Below the pieces are notes generated by a model, which saw nothing but the letters and a program-made list of their open reading frames with translations, had not been told where the DNA came from and ran no database searches. This document shows positions 24,592 to 33,030 of a stretch of 64,000 nt of DNA, piece after piece. This stretch comes from Methanomassiliicoccaceae archaeon UBA71 (GTDB lineage: Archaea > Thermoplasmatota > Thermoplasmata > Methanomassiliicoccales > Methanomethylophilaceae). Position 1 is the first letter of the stretch, and every line of letters starts with the position of its first letter. The position numbers and the translations under genes are program-made. The DNA lies in the NCBI GenBank assembly GCA_002504405.1, contig DARO01000001.1, positions 17,280-81,279 of the forward strand. Reading direction: 5' to 3'.

Positions 24592-25237
24592 CTGGGAGCC
24601 GGTGTACGCCGGCATCCTTGAGGACATGGGATATGACCGCGATGCCGATGAGGACTGCGTCCGCATACTGAAGGCGGTGACGCTGAACTCCGACCTGGTG
24701 GACGAGGACGAGGCGGCAGGGTTCTTCTCGTCGACAGCCACGGTCTTCGGCGCCGCCCCCTGCCTTGAGGACGACATCCGCTCAGTCCCCCCGACCGGGA
24801 CCCTCATATCCGCCGGCTCGGCAACCGGCAGGTTGATGGCGGCGGGCATAACCCCCGGAGTCGTCGTAACCGATCTCGACGGGGACGTGGAGGCCCAGAT
24901 AGCCGCGAGCGCCGCCGGCGCCCTGACCTTCATACACGCACATGGCGACAACATGGATGCGGTGCGCGAGCACGCGGGCAGGTTCAGGGGCCCGGTGGTT
25001 TTGACCACGCAGTCCGCCCCGGACAACATCGTTTCGGATTACGGGGGATTCACCGACGGCGACCGCGCGGTCTGCATCGCGCAGGAGTTCGGGGCGAGGG
25101 AGGTCCTCCTGGAGGGGTTCGACTTCGGCAACCCGATGCCGAAGGACGGCTCCGACCCCGATGTTAAACTGAGGAAGCTGGCCTGGGCCGAGAGGATCAT
25201 CGGTTCCCTGGAGGGCGTGTCCATACGCCGCGTCTGA
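24578..25237 (+). CDS. mptE: 6-hydroxymethyl-7,8-dihydropterin pyrophosphokinase, MptE-like
   Basis: 219 residues of the DUF115/MptE family, which in methanogens transfers pyrophosphate from ATP to 6-hydroxymethyl-7,8-dihydropterin during tetrahydromethanopterin synthesis. Supporting features are the N-terminal WEPVYAGILEDMGYDRDADED, SAGSATGRLMAAGITPGVVVTDLDGD and the FIHAHGDN(M) segment with conserved histidines. The start (ATG at 24578) lies 14 bases inside DUF373, so translation is coupled. This is consistent with a methanogen even though Methanomassiliicoccales have lost much of the methyl-branch pathway. Confidence 0.88.
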   Translation: MRWSDWEPVYAGILEDMGYDRDADEDCVRILKAVTLNSDLVDEDEAAGFFSSTATVFGAAPCLEDDIRSVPPTGTLISAGSATGRLMAAGITPGVVVTDLDGDVEAQIAASAAGALTFIHAHGDNMDAVREHAGRFRGPVVLTTQSAPDNIVSDYGGFTDGDRAVCIAQEFGAREVLLEGFDFGNPMPKDGSDPDVKLRKLAWAERIIGSLEGVSIRRV

Positions 25238-25289
25238 ACCGTCGTGCCCCATTTATACGAGAAGCAGATACCATTGTCCGAGGGAGACA

Positions 25290-26876
25290 ATGGACGCGGC
25301 ATACATCGCACTGATCATTCTCGCTGTGATCTACGTCCCCATCTGGCTATGGGTATGGAGGAAACCGCAGCAGGCCGAGAGGTACCATCTGGTGAAATAC
25401 GGCCCCTGCATCATGATCAAGACGCAGCTGGGCATGCGCACGATGGACCGCTGCGCCAAGTACACCCGCTTCTGGCGCGTCTTCGGCTTCTGTTCCAAGG
25501 TCGTATCCGCGGTGCTGTTCTTCCTGATGATGTACATGCTCATAGTGGCACTCATGGCCGTCCCGGGGAGGCTCGCCTCGGGCTCGTCCATAGGGATAGA
25601 GTACGCCCTCGCCATACCCGGGTTCAACCCCATCCTGCCGCTCAGCTACGGCATAGTCGCACTGGTCATCGCCATGGTCGTCCACGAGCTCGGCCACGGC
25701 ATCCAGTCCAGGGCAAACGGGGTCAAGGTGGACTCCTCCGGCCTCCTGTACGGCGTGGTCCCGCTGGGGGCCTTCGTCGAACCCAACGAGGAGGAGCTTT
25801 CGAAGTCCTCCCGCAGGGTTCAGATGGACATGTACACTGCCGGCATTTCGGTCAACACGGTTGTGGCGGTCCTCAGCATCGTGCTCATGATAGGCGCATG
25901 CGGGATGGTATCGTCCGACTACGGGGACACCGCGGGGGTGTACTCCGTCGACTCGGGGTCCCCTGCATACATCGCCGGGATACCGACCTCGGCGCTCATA
26001 CTGGAGATCGTCGACGAGGACGGCAACCAGATCAGCACGGACACGGTCGTCTACAACAACGTCGTGTCCTTCGCCACGACCGAGCTGGACCCCACGCAAC
26101 TCTACGACGTCACCTACCTGCTGGAGGACGGCGAGCATACGGTGGAGGACGTGCAACTCGGGACGTTCATAAGATCAGTCACCGTAGGGAGCCCCGCGGA
26201 CGAAGCAGGGATGAAGCCCGGGGAGATGCTGTACACGCTGTCCCTCGACGGAGGGGAGCCCGTGGTGATCAGCTCCCCGTACCAGTTCACGGAGTTCATG
26301 GCAGACACCCAGTCCGGCCAGACGCTCACGATCACGACGGTGAGCGTCTACGACGGCACGGGGGAGGTCGAGGTCGCCGGAACATACACACTCACCCTCA
26401 CGGACAGGAACGGGCAGGGTTTCGCAGGCCTCAGCGTCAACACCTCCGGAATCGGGCTGACGACCCCAGACATACGCATGGACATAGCATCCGATCCGTT
26501 CTACGGAGCCACCGACCCGTACTCCTACATCACATCGTTCTTCGGGTTCCTTTCCGGACCTTTCAACGGCATGGATCCGATATCGGACAGCCTGAAGTGG
26601 TGGTACGACGTCCCGCTTGGGGATGTGTTCTGGGTTCTGCTTTCCCTGCTCTACTGGATATTCTGGCTGGACATACTCCTTGCGATATCCAACGCCCTCC
26701 CGGCCTATCCGTTCGACGGAGGTTTCATATTTGCGGGAGGTGTCAGCTGGTTGCTGGAGAAGCTCGGCATCCGCGATGCGGAGCGCAACAAGCGCATTTC
26801 CGACAGCATCTCGAACAGCGTGTCCACGGTGGTGCTGTTCATGTTCATGATAGTGGTGCTGTCGTTCCTGCTATGA
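25290..26876 (+). CDS. Membrane-embedded zinc metalloprotease of the site-2 protease (M50) family
   Basis: 528 residues. An HELGH zinc motif lies at 132-136 inside a hydrophobic helix, and NALPAYPFDGG near residue 475 supplies the second NxxPxxxxDGG element. The membrane core is split by an extracytoplasmic region (about residues 205-420) with PDZ-like segments (SPAYIAGIPTSALILEI and SPADEAGMKPGEMLYTL). Such enzymes cut transmembrane signalling proteins. A TATA-like ATTTATAC at 25251-25258 precedes the gene. Its substrate is not evident from neighbours; CorA follows 18 bases later. Confidence 0.93.
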   Translation: MDAAYIALIILAVIYVPIWLWVWRKPQQAERYHLVKYGPCIMIKTQLGMRTMDRCAKYTRFWRVFGFCSKVVSAVLFFLMMYMLIVALMAVPGRLASGSSIGIEYALAIPGFNPILPLSYGIVALVIAMVVHELGHGIQSRANGVKVDSSGLLYGVVPLGAFVEPNEEELSKSSRRVQMDMYTAGISVNTVVAVLSIVLMIGACGMVSSDYGDTAGVYSVDSGSPAYIAGIPTSALILEIVDEDGNQISTDTVVYNNVVSFATTELDPTQLYDVTYLLEDGEHTVEDVQLGTFIRSVTVGSPADEAGMKPGEMLYTLSLDGGEPVVISSPYQFTEFMADTQSGQTLTITTVSVYDGTGEVEVAGTYTLTLTDRNGQGFAGLSVNTSGIGLTTPDIRMDIASDPFYGATDPYSYITSFFGFLSGPFNGMDPISDSLKWWYDVPLGDVFWVLLSLLYWIFWLDILLAISNALPAYPFDGGFIFAGGVSWLLEKLGIRDAERNKRISDSISNSVSTVVLFMFMIVVLSFLL

Positions 26877-26894
26877 TTCGGAGAGGTGAGAACG

Positions 26895-27839
26895 ATGATG
26901 GAGATCTACGAGATGAGGGATGGGAGGCTTTCCAAGACGGACCAGTACAAGCCCGACACTTGGATCAACATGATCAATCCCACCAAGGAGGAGATCGACT
27001 ACGTGCAGAGGTCCCTGCAGATAGACAGGGAGGCCATCACCGCCGCTCTGGACGACGAGGAGGGGTCCAGGACGGAGATCAACCAGAAGTACATGCTGAT
27101 CCTGATCGACGCCCCTACCAGGGAATGGAGGAACAGCCGCGAGGAGTTCACCACCTACCCCCTGTCCATCACCGTCACGGAGAACGCGATCGTGACCGTC
27201 TCCCTACAGGAGATGTTCGCCCTCACCAACATCACTGCAGGCAAGAACAAGAACATCAACACCGTCAACGTCGGGAACAGGAACCGTTTCGTCCTTCAGA
27301 TCCTGTTCCGCGTGGCGATGACATACCAGGCCGACCTGAAGTACATCGAGGTGAAGAGGATGGCGATCGAGGAGTCGATCCGCAAGGCCACGCGCAGGGA
27401 CGACCTGTTCGAGCTCCACGAGCTGGAGTCAAACCTGGTCTACTTCAAGACCAGTCTCAGCGTCAACTCCTCGGTCATCGAGAGGCTGGGCAAGATGCCT
27501 CGCTTCCTGTCCTGCCCCGAGGACCGCGACCTGGTGGACGACGTCATAGTCGAGACGAACCAGGCTCTCGAGATGACGATGACCTACAGCCAGATCATCA
27601 AGGGTACCAGGCAGCTCGTCGAGGCGGACCTCAACAACTCCCTGGCCATTGTCATGAGGTTCCTGACCTCGATAACGCTCATCATCGCCATCCCGACGAT
27701 GATAGCCAGCTTCTACGGCATGAACGTGCCGTTGCCGGGCATGGAGTTCCAGTACATGTACATCTTCCTGCTCGTGCTGATGGCGGTCCTCTGTATAGTG
27801 TCCATATGGCATCTGAAGCGCAGGGGGCTCTGGCGTTGA
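26895..27839 (+). CDS. corA: CorA-type magnesium/divalent cation channel
   Basis: 314 residues. A long cytoplasmic alpha/beta and helical funnel domain is followed by two C-terminal membrane helices with the selectivity motif YGMNVP between them (GMN at 275-277). The protein should form a pentameric channel for Mg2+ or related ions. I chose the ATG at 26895, six bases after GAGGTG; the frame also has a GTG at 26886. The TGA stop overlaps the proposed TTG start of the following methanogenesis gene. Confidence 0.94.
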   Translation: MMEIYEMRDGRLSKTDQYKPDTWINMINPTKEEIDYVQRSLQIDREAITAALDDEEGSRTEINQKYMLILIDAPTREWRNSREEFTTYPLSITVTENAIVTVSLQEMFALTNITAGKNKNINTVNVGNRNRFVLQILFRVAMTYQADLKYIEVKRMAIEESIRKATRRDDLFELHELESNLVYFKTSLSVNSSVIERLGKMPRFLSCPEDRDLVDDVIVETNQALEMTMTYSQIIKGTRQLVEADLNNSLAIVMRFLTSITLIIAIPTMIASFYGMNVPLPGMEFQYMYIFLLVLMAVLCIVSIWHLKRRGLWR

Positions 27840-28822
27840 CAACGGTCCAGGAGGTCGCCGATGCAGTCAGGTCCTATCCGGGCGTGACCCGCAAGAACGC
27901 CATCCACACAGTTGTGGACCTTCTACCGCTGGAGGGGTTCGGCCATGTAGCGGCCGCCAAGGGCGAGGACGCCGCGGCGATCGATGTGGGCGACCAGTAC
28001 ATCCTCTTCGCGGCCGACGGCATAATGGAATCCCTGATGAGGACCAACCCCTACTATGCCGGATACTTCGCGGTCCTGGTCAATGTCAACGACATCGCCG
28101 CCATGGGAGGACGCGCCCTCGGGATGGTCGACATAATGTCGGTGGCTGACACCGGCGTATCGGACGAGGTCATACGCGGCATGCAGGACGGCATTCGCAA
28201 GTTCGGAGTCCCCATAGTCGGCGGCCACACCCATCCGGACTGCGGCTACAACGCCCTAGACATCTCGATAATCGGGAAGGTCCCCAAGGATGCGCTCCTC
28301 AGGAGCAGCACCGCCGAGCCGGGCGACGACATAGTCTTCGTCATGGACACCGACGGTTTCTATCCCCCTGATCTGCCCTACGCCTTCGTCACCACCGTGG
28401 ACAAGGACGACAGGCTCGTCAGGGACCAGATGGAGGCTGCCGCGGTCGTGGCGGAGCGCCACCTCGCCCGTTCGGGCAAGGACATGAGCAACCCCGGATG
28501 CCTGGGCACACTCGGGATGATGCTGGAGAGCTCCGCCGCCGGGGGGACAGTCGACCTCCGCAGGATCCCCGTCCCCGATGGCGCCGATCTCGTAAGATGG
28601 GTCCTGGCGTACCAGGGATGCGGGTTCTGCTTCTCGTGCCCGCCGGAGTGCTCCCAGCAGGTCATCGACGTGTTCTCCGAGGTGGGATGCCGGGGGGCCG
28701 TCGTCGGGAAGGTCGACGACACCCGTGTTCTGAAGATCACCGACGGTGAGGACACCGCCGTGCTGTTCGACTTCCACAAGGACATAATCACCGGCTGCGG
28801 ACCGGGCTCCAAAAGTGCCTGA
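27836..28822 (+). CDS. Methanogenesis marker protein 2 (AIR-synthase/ThiL-like fold)
   Basis: About 328 residues resembling AIR synthase/thiamine-phosphate kinase. It shows the marker-2 opening VRSYPGVTRKNAIHTVVDLL, an ATP-side acidic GEDAAAI segment, NVNDIAAMGGRALGMVD and GGHTHPD. A late GCGFCFSCPPECS segment carries three cysteines, unusual for an AIR-synthase fold. The protein is found essentially only in methanogens; its reaction is not established. I favour the TTG at 27836, which overlaps the corA stop as TTGA and starts the protein at the conserved region; an ATG at 27806 inside corA is the alternative. The 3' end touches the SRP RNA gene on the opposite strand. Confidence 0.88.
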   Translation: MTTVQEVADAVRSYPGVTRKNAIHTVVDLLPLEGFGHVAAAKGEDAAAIDVGDQYILFAADGIMESLMRTNPYYAGYFAVLVNVNDIAAMGGRALGMVDIMSVADTGVSDEVIRGMQDGIRKFGVPIVGGHTHPDCGYNALDISIIGKVPKDALLRSSTAEPGDDIVFVMDTDGFYPPDLPYAFVTTVDKDDRLVRDQMEAAAVVAERHLARSGKDMSNPGCLGTLGMMLESSAAGGTVDLRRIPVPDGADLVRWVLAYQGCGFCFSCPPECSQQVIDVFSEVGCRGAVVGKVDDTRVLKITDGEDTAVLFDFHKDIITGCGPGSKSA

Positions 28823-29122
28823 CCGCAGGGGTTGACCCTACATCCCAGCACAAGTTGACCATTTCGCGTCTCGACCCTGCGACCCCGAGAACGTCAGTAG
28901 TTCGAGGTAAGGCTGCTCCCGTCAGGACCTGACCCGGTTCCCCCGATTGATGTGTGAACCGCGACCCTCCGGCCGCTTTCGTCACAAACACCGACTCCTC
29001 AGGACAAAGCTTCATAGTTGCTAGATGGGCTTGCGTGTTCAGCGGGGCCGTCCCCTGCTGTCGCCCCCGCGTATTGACGATTTCGGGTGTAGGGCACGCC
29101 AAGCGCCCCGGCCAAGCCAGAC
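28821..29122 (-). ncRNA. ffs: Signal recognition particle RNA (archaeal 7S RNA)
   Basis: On the minus strand 28934-28906 reads as SRP helix 8: GGTCAGGTCC, a tetraloop, then GGGAGCAGCCTTACC, closely matching the SRP54-binding element. Upstream, near 29080-29100, the segment GGCGTGCCCTACACCC matches the 5' Alu domain. Helix 5 closes by pairing GACAGCAGGGG (about 29066-29056) with CCCCTGCGGTC (about 28831-28821). The span of about 300 nt is the normal archaeal length. Ends are estimates: the 5' end from the TATA element, the 3' end from the helix 5 pairing. The RNA scaffolds SRP19 and SRP54 for membrane targeting. The helix 8 tetraloop reads TGAC rather than the usual purine-rich form. Confidence 0.85.
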
Positions 29123-29143
29123 GAAACGGACATGGCGGGTCCC

Positions 29144-29152
29144 TATTTTATA
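29144..29152 (-). promoter_or_regulatory. TATA box of the SRP RNA gene
   Basis: TATAAAATA on the minus strand is a near-consensus archaeal TATA element located about 25 bases before the estimated RNA 5' end. The following GC-rich Alu-domain sequence fits a strong stable-RNA promoter. Confidence 0.65.
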
Positions 29153-29218
29153 GCTTCGCCATCTGACTTCGGCCGATCCGTCATCCGGGAACCTATAGAC
29201 GCCTTCCTGTCGGGAAAG

Positions 29219-29270
29219 CAATATATACTAATTGCAAGATGTGACTTCAACCGTGCTAAGTGTTAGCACG
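29219..29270 (+). promoter_or_regulatory. Symporter promoter with a perfect palindrome at the start site
   Basis: A TATA element (CAATATATAC, 29219-29228) is followed 24 bases later by CGTGCTAA-GTG-TTAGCACG, an exact 8-bp inverted repeat at 29252-29259 and 29263-29270. The palindrome covers the expected transcription start and lies just ahead of the GGTGAG ribosome-binding site, so it is either a repressor operator or a 5' mRNA hairpin. Confidence 0.6.
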
Positions 29271-29285
29271 CCACTTGGTGAGCGA

Positions 29286-29426
29286 ATGGATTTCTTCGGA
29301 TTGACAGACCCGTGGATCATAGGCGGATACGTGCTCAGCATCCTGAGCGTCGTCTTCTGCTGCGCGTACGGCCTCCTCAGAGGAGGCTCGGAGGGCGAAG
29401 AGGAGGATGCCGAAGATGGCGAATGA
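29286..29426 (+). CDS. Symporter small accessory protein
   Basis: 46 residues: a short leader (MDFFGLTDPWIIGG), one membrane helix (about residues 12-34, YVLSILSVVFCCAYGLL) and an acidic cytoplasmic tail (GEEEDAEDGE). Small proteins of this design precede sodium/solute symporter genes in many archaea and bacteria and are annotated as accessory subunits. It overlaps the symporter start by 11 bases, the expected arrangement. The ATG at 29286 follows GGTGAG; a longer frame from 29232 lacks a ribosome-binding site and would read through the palindrome. Confidence 0.8.
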   Translation: MDFFGLTDPWIIGGYVLSILSVVFCCAYGLLRGGSEGEEEDAEDGE

Positions 29427-31071
29427 AGGGATAGACCTGACCATCTTCGGAGTCATGGCGGCGATCTTCATAGTGATCACGCTGTTCCTCGGATGGTACG
29501 GATACAAGAACACCCGCAACAACGAGGAGTTCCTCCTCGGACGCAACAAGACCAGCCCAATGATCATCGCGCTGTCGTACGGTGCCACATTCCTCTCGGC
29601 CTCTGCGGTCATAGGATTCGGCGGGCAAGCCGCAGTCCACGGGATGTCGCTCCTCTGGTTGTGCTTCCTCAACCTGTTCGTGGGCCTCATCGTTGCCTTC
29701 CTGATATTCGCACGCCCCACCCGCAGGAAGGGCAGGGCGCTCGGAGCCTCCACTTTCGCGGACCTCCTCGGCAAGGTCTACGGCTCCAAGGGCATCAGGG
29801 CCTTCACTGCCATTCTGATCATCGTCATGATGCCCATCTACGCCGCCGCGGTCCTCAAGGGAGGGGTCAACTCCCTGGCGGTGATCACAGGACTCACCGA
29901 GTACTACGACTACATACTCCTGCTCCTGGCCATCATCGTCGCGATCTACGTCGTGTACGGCGGCATCATCGCAGTCATGTACAACGACGCCCTCCAGGCG
30001 GGCATCATGTTCATAGGCATGGCAGCGATCCTCGTTGTCACATTCGTCACCCTCGGGGGCTTCACCAACGCAGTCGGGGATCTGGACGGCCTATGGAACT
30101 CATCCATCACCGACCTGGGCAGCCTCGGGGTCCTGGAAGGATTCAACGGATGGACAAACTTCTCCGACTTCGGATCTGCCGAATGGCTCACTGTCGTCAC
30201 CACGTTCCTACTGGGGGTAGGTATCGGCGCGCTCACGCAGCCCCAGCTGGCGGTCAGGTTCATGTCCGCGAAGAGCGACCGGGATCTGAACAAGTCCCTG
30301 ATCATCGGATCCATCTTCATGATCGTGATCGTGGGTTCTGCCTACACGGTAGGCGCCCTGAGCAACGTGTACTTCTACGACGAAACCGGGATGACCTCGT
30401 ACGAGTACATCACATCCATCGGACTCGGAACAGACTTCATTATCCCCCAGTACATCCTCGAGGTGTTCCACGGGATAACGTTCGGAGACGTGTTCATCTC
30501 ACTGTTCCTGCTGTCCCTGATCTGCGCCGCCATCTCCACGATAAGCGCCCTGATGCACACCATCGGAGCGGCTGGAGGCTACGACCTCTACACCCTGTAC
30601 AAGAACAGGAAGGGCCACCTCTCCGGCGACTCCCAGTCCGTCAACCTCAACAGGGTCTGCACCGTGGTGATAATGGTCCTTACCGTGGTCTACTGCTACC
30701 TGATGCCCAACGACATCATCGCGAAGGCAACATCGGTGTTCATGGGGATGACCGCGGCGGCGCTCCTGCCCGCGTACTTCCATGGGATGTACTCGGACAG
30801 GCCGTGCAAGAAGGCCGCGCTGTGGAGCATCGGGGTGGGAACGTTCGTTTACCTGTTCTTCGCGCTGTTCATCAACAAGGGAACTAGCATCTTCCTGCCG
30901 ATCTGCGACCTTCTGACCGGGCAGGCGGTCCTGTTCCCCGACTCGTTCCTCGCGAGCACGGATGCGCTGATCTTCGCCCTCCCGGTCTCGATCGTCGTGA
31001 TGGCCGTGGCGCTGGCATACTTCAGGCACACCGAGAAGACCGGTCAGGTCGCCGAGCCAGAATCATCATGA
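29416..31071 (+). CDS. Sodium/solute symporter (SSS family)
   Basis: 551 residues with about 13 membrane helices in the LeuT-like SSS fold. The N-terminal FLLGRNKTSPMIIALSYGATFLSASAVIGFGG segment, read as two neighbouring motifs, matches the first helices of the PutP/PanF/acetate permease group, and SLICAAISTISALMHTIG near residue 370 carries the conserved Ser/Thr sodium-site region. The substrate (amino acid, acetate or similar) is not decidable. I chose the ATG at 29416 because GAGGAGG ends about ten bases before it; the ATG at 29407 is too close. The C-terminus is hydrophilic. A hairpin covers the stop codon. Confidence 0.92.
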   Translation: MANEGIDLTIFGVMAAIFIVITLFLGWYGYKNTRNNEEFLLGRNKTSPMIIALSYGATFLSASAVIGFGGQAAVHGMSLLWLCFLNLFVGLIVAFLIFARPTRRKGRALGASTFADLLGKVYGSKGIRAFTAILIIVMMPIYAAAVLKGGVNSLAVITGLTEYYDYILLLLAIIVAIYVVYGGIIAVMYNDALQAGIMFIGMAAILVVTFVTLGGFTNAVGDLDGLWNSSITDLGSLGVLEGFNGWTNFSDFGSAEWLTVVTTFLLGVGIGALTQPQLAVRFMSAKSDRDLNKSLIIGSIFMIVIVGSAYTVGALSNVYFYDETGMTSYEYITSIGLGTDFIIPQYILEVFHGITFGDVFISLFLLSLICAAISTISALMHTIGAAGGYDLYTLYKNRKGHLSGDSQSVNLNRVCTVVIMVLTVVYCYLMPNDIIAKATSVFMGMTAAALLPAYFHGMYSDRPCKKAALWSIGVGTFVYLFFALFINKGTSIFLPICDLLTGQAVLFPDSFLASTDALIFALPVSIVVMAVALAYFRHTEKTGQVAEPESS

Positions 31072-31077
31072 TTCTGG
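31057..31077 (+). terminator. Hairpin over the symporter stop codon
   Basis: CCAGAATCA (31057-31065), loop TCA, TGATTCTGG (31069-31077) is a perfect 9-bp stem whose right arm begins with the TGA stop codon. There is no strong T run after it, so it may protect the 3' end as well as terminate. Confidence 0.5.
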
Positions 31078-31411
31078 ACTAAACACCTTCATGCAAACCT
31101 CTTATCTTCTAACGCTGAACGTTATCAGTCTTGCTGGCAGATGCCTAATGAGATCCATAGACGATTGGGATTCCAGAGAGTCAGAAACACTGTTCTGGAG
31201 ATGAATAAAAACGAACGGCGGAGCGTTTCGCATCAACTGCTAGATAAATTATTCATCCAACCGACTTAAATGTTCATTATCGCCTTTAAGACGTTGAGCT
31301 TCCGAGCATTCGATATTGATATTTATATATCAAATACTCTTTCTATGATATTAGGTTCGGAAAGCATCGCTGGGTTTAAGCCATCGAGTCCATAGAACAG
31401 GAATTGATAAC
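31078..31411 (+). other. Intergenic region before the winged-helix gene
   Basis: About 330 AT-rich bases with no RNA gene and no credible open frame on either strand. ATTTATATAT at 31321-31330 is a clear TATA element for the following gene and implies a leader of about 60 bases. The remaining 240 bases show only low-complexity AT-rich stretches. A short regulatory RNA cannot be excluded. Confidence 0.5.
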
Positions 31412-31708
31412 ATGTCAAGAAAGGACAGTATAACTCCGGGAGTAACAGCATTCGAGGAGAAGCACATGATCTCGATACTGACATATCTCGGAGCAAACGG
31501 CGCCAGCAGGAAAATCGATATCTACGAGGGAGTGTCGTCGAACCCCCGCATGCCGGACAAGCTCAACAGCCTCGAGGAGCTCGGTCTGGTCACCCAGGAG
31601 ATGGACATGACGTCCCGTTCAACGATTGTGACCCTCACCCCTGCAGGCGAGCAGGTAGCCAGCCTTTTCGTCGCCATCGACAAGTGCATCAAGGGAAACC
31701 TCAGGTGA
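31412..31708 (+). CDS. Winged-helix transcriptional regulator
   Basis: 98-residue single-domain DNA-binding protein. The pattern helix (MISILTYLGANG), helix-turn-helix (RKIDIYEGVSSNPRMPDKLNSLEELGLV) and a beta wing (SRSTIVTLTPAGEQVASLF) is that of MarR/ArsR/HxlR-like winged helices. No ligand domain is attached. It is followed by a hairpin and then an orphan ABC ATPase gene on the same strand. A long leader with a strong TATA box suggests independent control. Confidence 0.82.
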   Translation: MSRKDSITPGVTAFEEKHMISILTYLGANGASRKIDIYEGVSSNPRMPDKLNSLEELGLVTQEMDMTSRSTIVTLTPAGEQVASLFVAIDKCIKGNLR

Positions 31709-31728
31709 GTCGGGCCTCCCGACCTGAG
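31700..31728 (+). terminator. Hairpin over the winged-helix gene stop
   Basis: An inner stem GTCGGG (31709-31714)/CCCGAC (31718-31723) is extended by CTCAGG (31700-31705) and CTGAG (31724-31728) with the TGA stop as a bulge. It separates the regulator from the ABC ATPase. Confidence 0.5.
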
Positions 31729-31759
31729 CCTTAAGTAGGCGCTCGCCATGGTGCCGACC

Positions 31760-32563
31760 ATGGAGAAGGCACTAGAGCTGAGGAACGTCTCCGTCGTCAG
31801 GGACGGGAAGTACATCCTCAGGTCCGTCGATCTGGACATCCACAAGGGCGAGAACGTGGCCGTCATAGGCCCCAACGGGTCAGGCAAGACCACTCTGATA
31901 AAACTCCTTCGCGGGGACATCTACCCCTACTACGATGAGAGCAGCCCCGCGCTCATGCGCATCTTCGGCCAGGAGAGGTGGAACCTCTTCGAGGTACGCG
32001 GGAGGATGGGCGTGGTGTCCATGGATCTCCAGAGCATGTTCCGCAGCGACACCAAGGTGCATGAGGTAATATGCTCCGGGTTCTTCAACAGCCTCGACGT
32101 CTTCAGAAACCACCAGGTCTCGGAGGGGATGGTCGCCGCAGTCCATGATGCCGCTGTGATGATGGGCATAGAAGACATCCTCGACAGGTGCATAGAGAAC
32201 CTCTCGCTGGGGGAGATGCGCAGGGCCCTCATCGCCAGGGCAATGGTCACCAACCCCGACCTGCTGGTGCTCGACGAGCCGATGACAGGCCTGGACATCG
32301 TCATGAAATCGAAGTTCAGATCCATGTTCGACATCCTCATACAAAACGGTGTGAGCATAGTGATGATCACCCATGAGCTAACCGACATCCCTGCTTCGGT
32401 CGAGCGGATCGTGATGATAAAGGACGGGGAGGTATTCGCCGATGGGAACAAGAGGGACCTGCTCGTCGATTCCAAGGTGTCCGAACTTTATGGGGAAAGC
32501 ATTAAGGTCGAGAGCCAGAATGGTATCTACCGTATGCGCCTGACAGACGGTGTGATGCAATGA
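31760..32563 (+). CDS. ABC transporter-type ATPase, ModF-like, without a nearby permease
   Basis: 267 residues. Walker A is GPNGSGKTT near residues 37-45; the signature is LSLGEMRR rather than LSGGQ, and Walker B is LLVLDEPMTGLD followed by the H-loop in ITHEL. The region just after Walker A (RGDIYPYYDESSPALMRIFG) resembles ModF/YbbA-like ATPases that act outside standard importers. No permease or binding protein is adjacent. An ATG at 31748 would add four residues; I use 31760, where homology begins (MEKALELRNVSV). Its stop overlaps the start of the next gene (ATGA). Confidence 0.85.
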   Translation: MEKALELRNVSVVRDGKYILRSVDLDIHKGENVAVIGPNGSGKTTLIKLLRGDIYPYYDESSPALMRIFGQERWNLFEVRGRMGVVSMDLQSMFRSDTKVHEVICSGFFNSLDVFRNHQVSEGMVAAVHDAAVMMGIEDILDRCIENLSLGEMRRALIARAMVTNPDLLVLDEPMTGLDIVMKSKFRSMFDILIQNGVSIVMITHELTDIPASVERIVMIKDGEVFADGNKRDLLVDSKVSELYGESIKVESQNGIYRMRLTDGVMQ

Positions 32564-33030
32564 GATACATATGCCACGACTGCGGCTACGAGATACCTTC
32601 GGACATGGACTTCTGCCCAAGGTGCGGTTGCCTCAGAACGAATGCGACGACGGTCGGAGACGACGGCATGCCGGCCGATGCGTGTCCCAGCTGCGGCGCG
32701 CACATCGACCGCGGGGCGGCATACTGCCCCAGCTGCGGCAACAAGGTCCCTGAGGCGGTCATGGTAATGCCCAGGGCCAACAAGATGGGCATGGCGGCAA
32801 TCGCTCTCGCCCTCATCCCCGGGATATTCAACATATTCGGGCTGGGCCACCTGGTGCTGAAGCAGTGGTCCAGGGGGGCTATGTTCATCGCGATAACCGT
32901 GATCATCCTATACATGAACGGGTGGCAGCTCTTCTCGTCTAACATCATGATCTATCTGATCACCCTCGCTGTCTACATGTACCAGGCGATGGACATCTTC
33001 AGGTACGTGTACATCCAGGGAGGGAGATGA
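32560..33030 (+). CDS. Double zinc-ribbon membrane protein
   Basis: 156 residues with two zinc ribbons: CHDCGYEI plus CPRCGCL (residues 5-23) and CPSCGAHI plus CPSCGNKV (about 42-61). They are followed by two or three hydrophobic helices (about 78-145) and a short basic tail. It overlaps both the ABC ATPase upstream and rfcL downstream by four bases each, so these three genes are translationally chained. Function unknown; it may anchor or regulate the ATPase, but that rests on position only. Confidence 0.8.
   Translation: MRYICHDCGYEIPSDMDFCPRCGCLRTNATTVGDDGMPADACPSCGAHIDRGAAYCPSCGNKVPEAVMVMPRANKMGMAAIALALIPGIFNIFGLGHLVLKQWSRGAMFIAITVIILYMNGWQLFSSNIMIYLITLAVYMYQAMDIFRYVYIQGGR

Noticed and set aside
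25244..27805. Very long plus-strand open frame running through the protease and CorA genes
   Set aside because: Only its last 330 codons (methanogenesis marker 2) look like protein; the rest is low-complexity, Arg/His/Gly-rich and overlaps well-supported genes in another frame, as expected at high GC.
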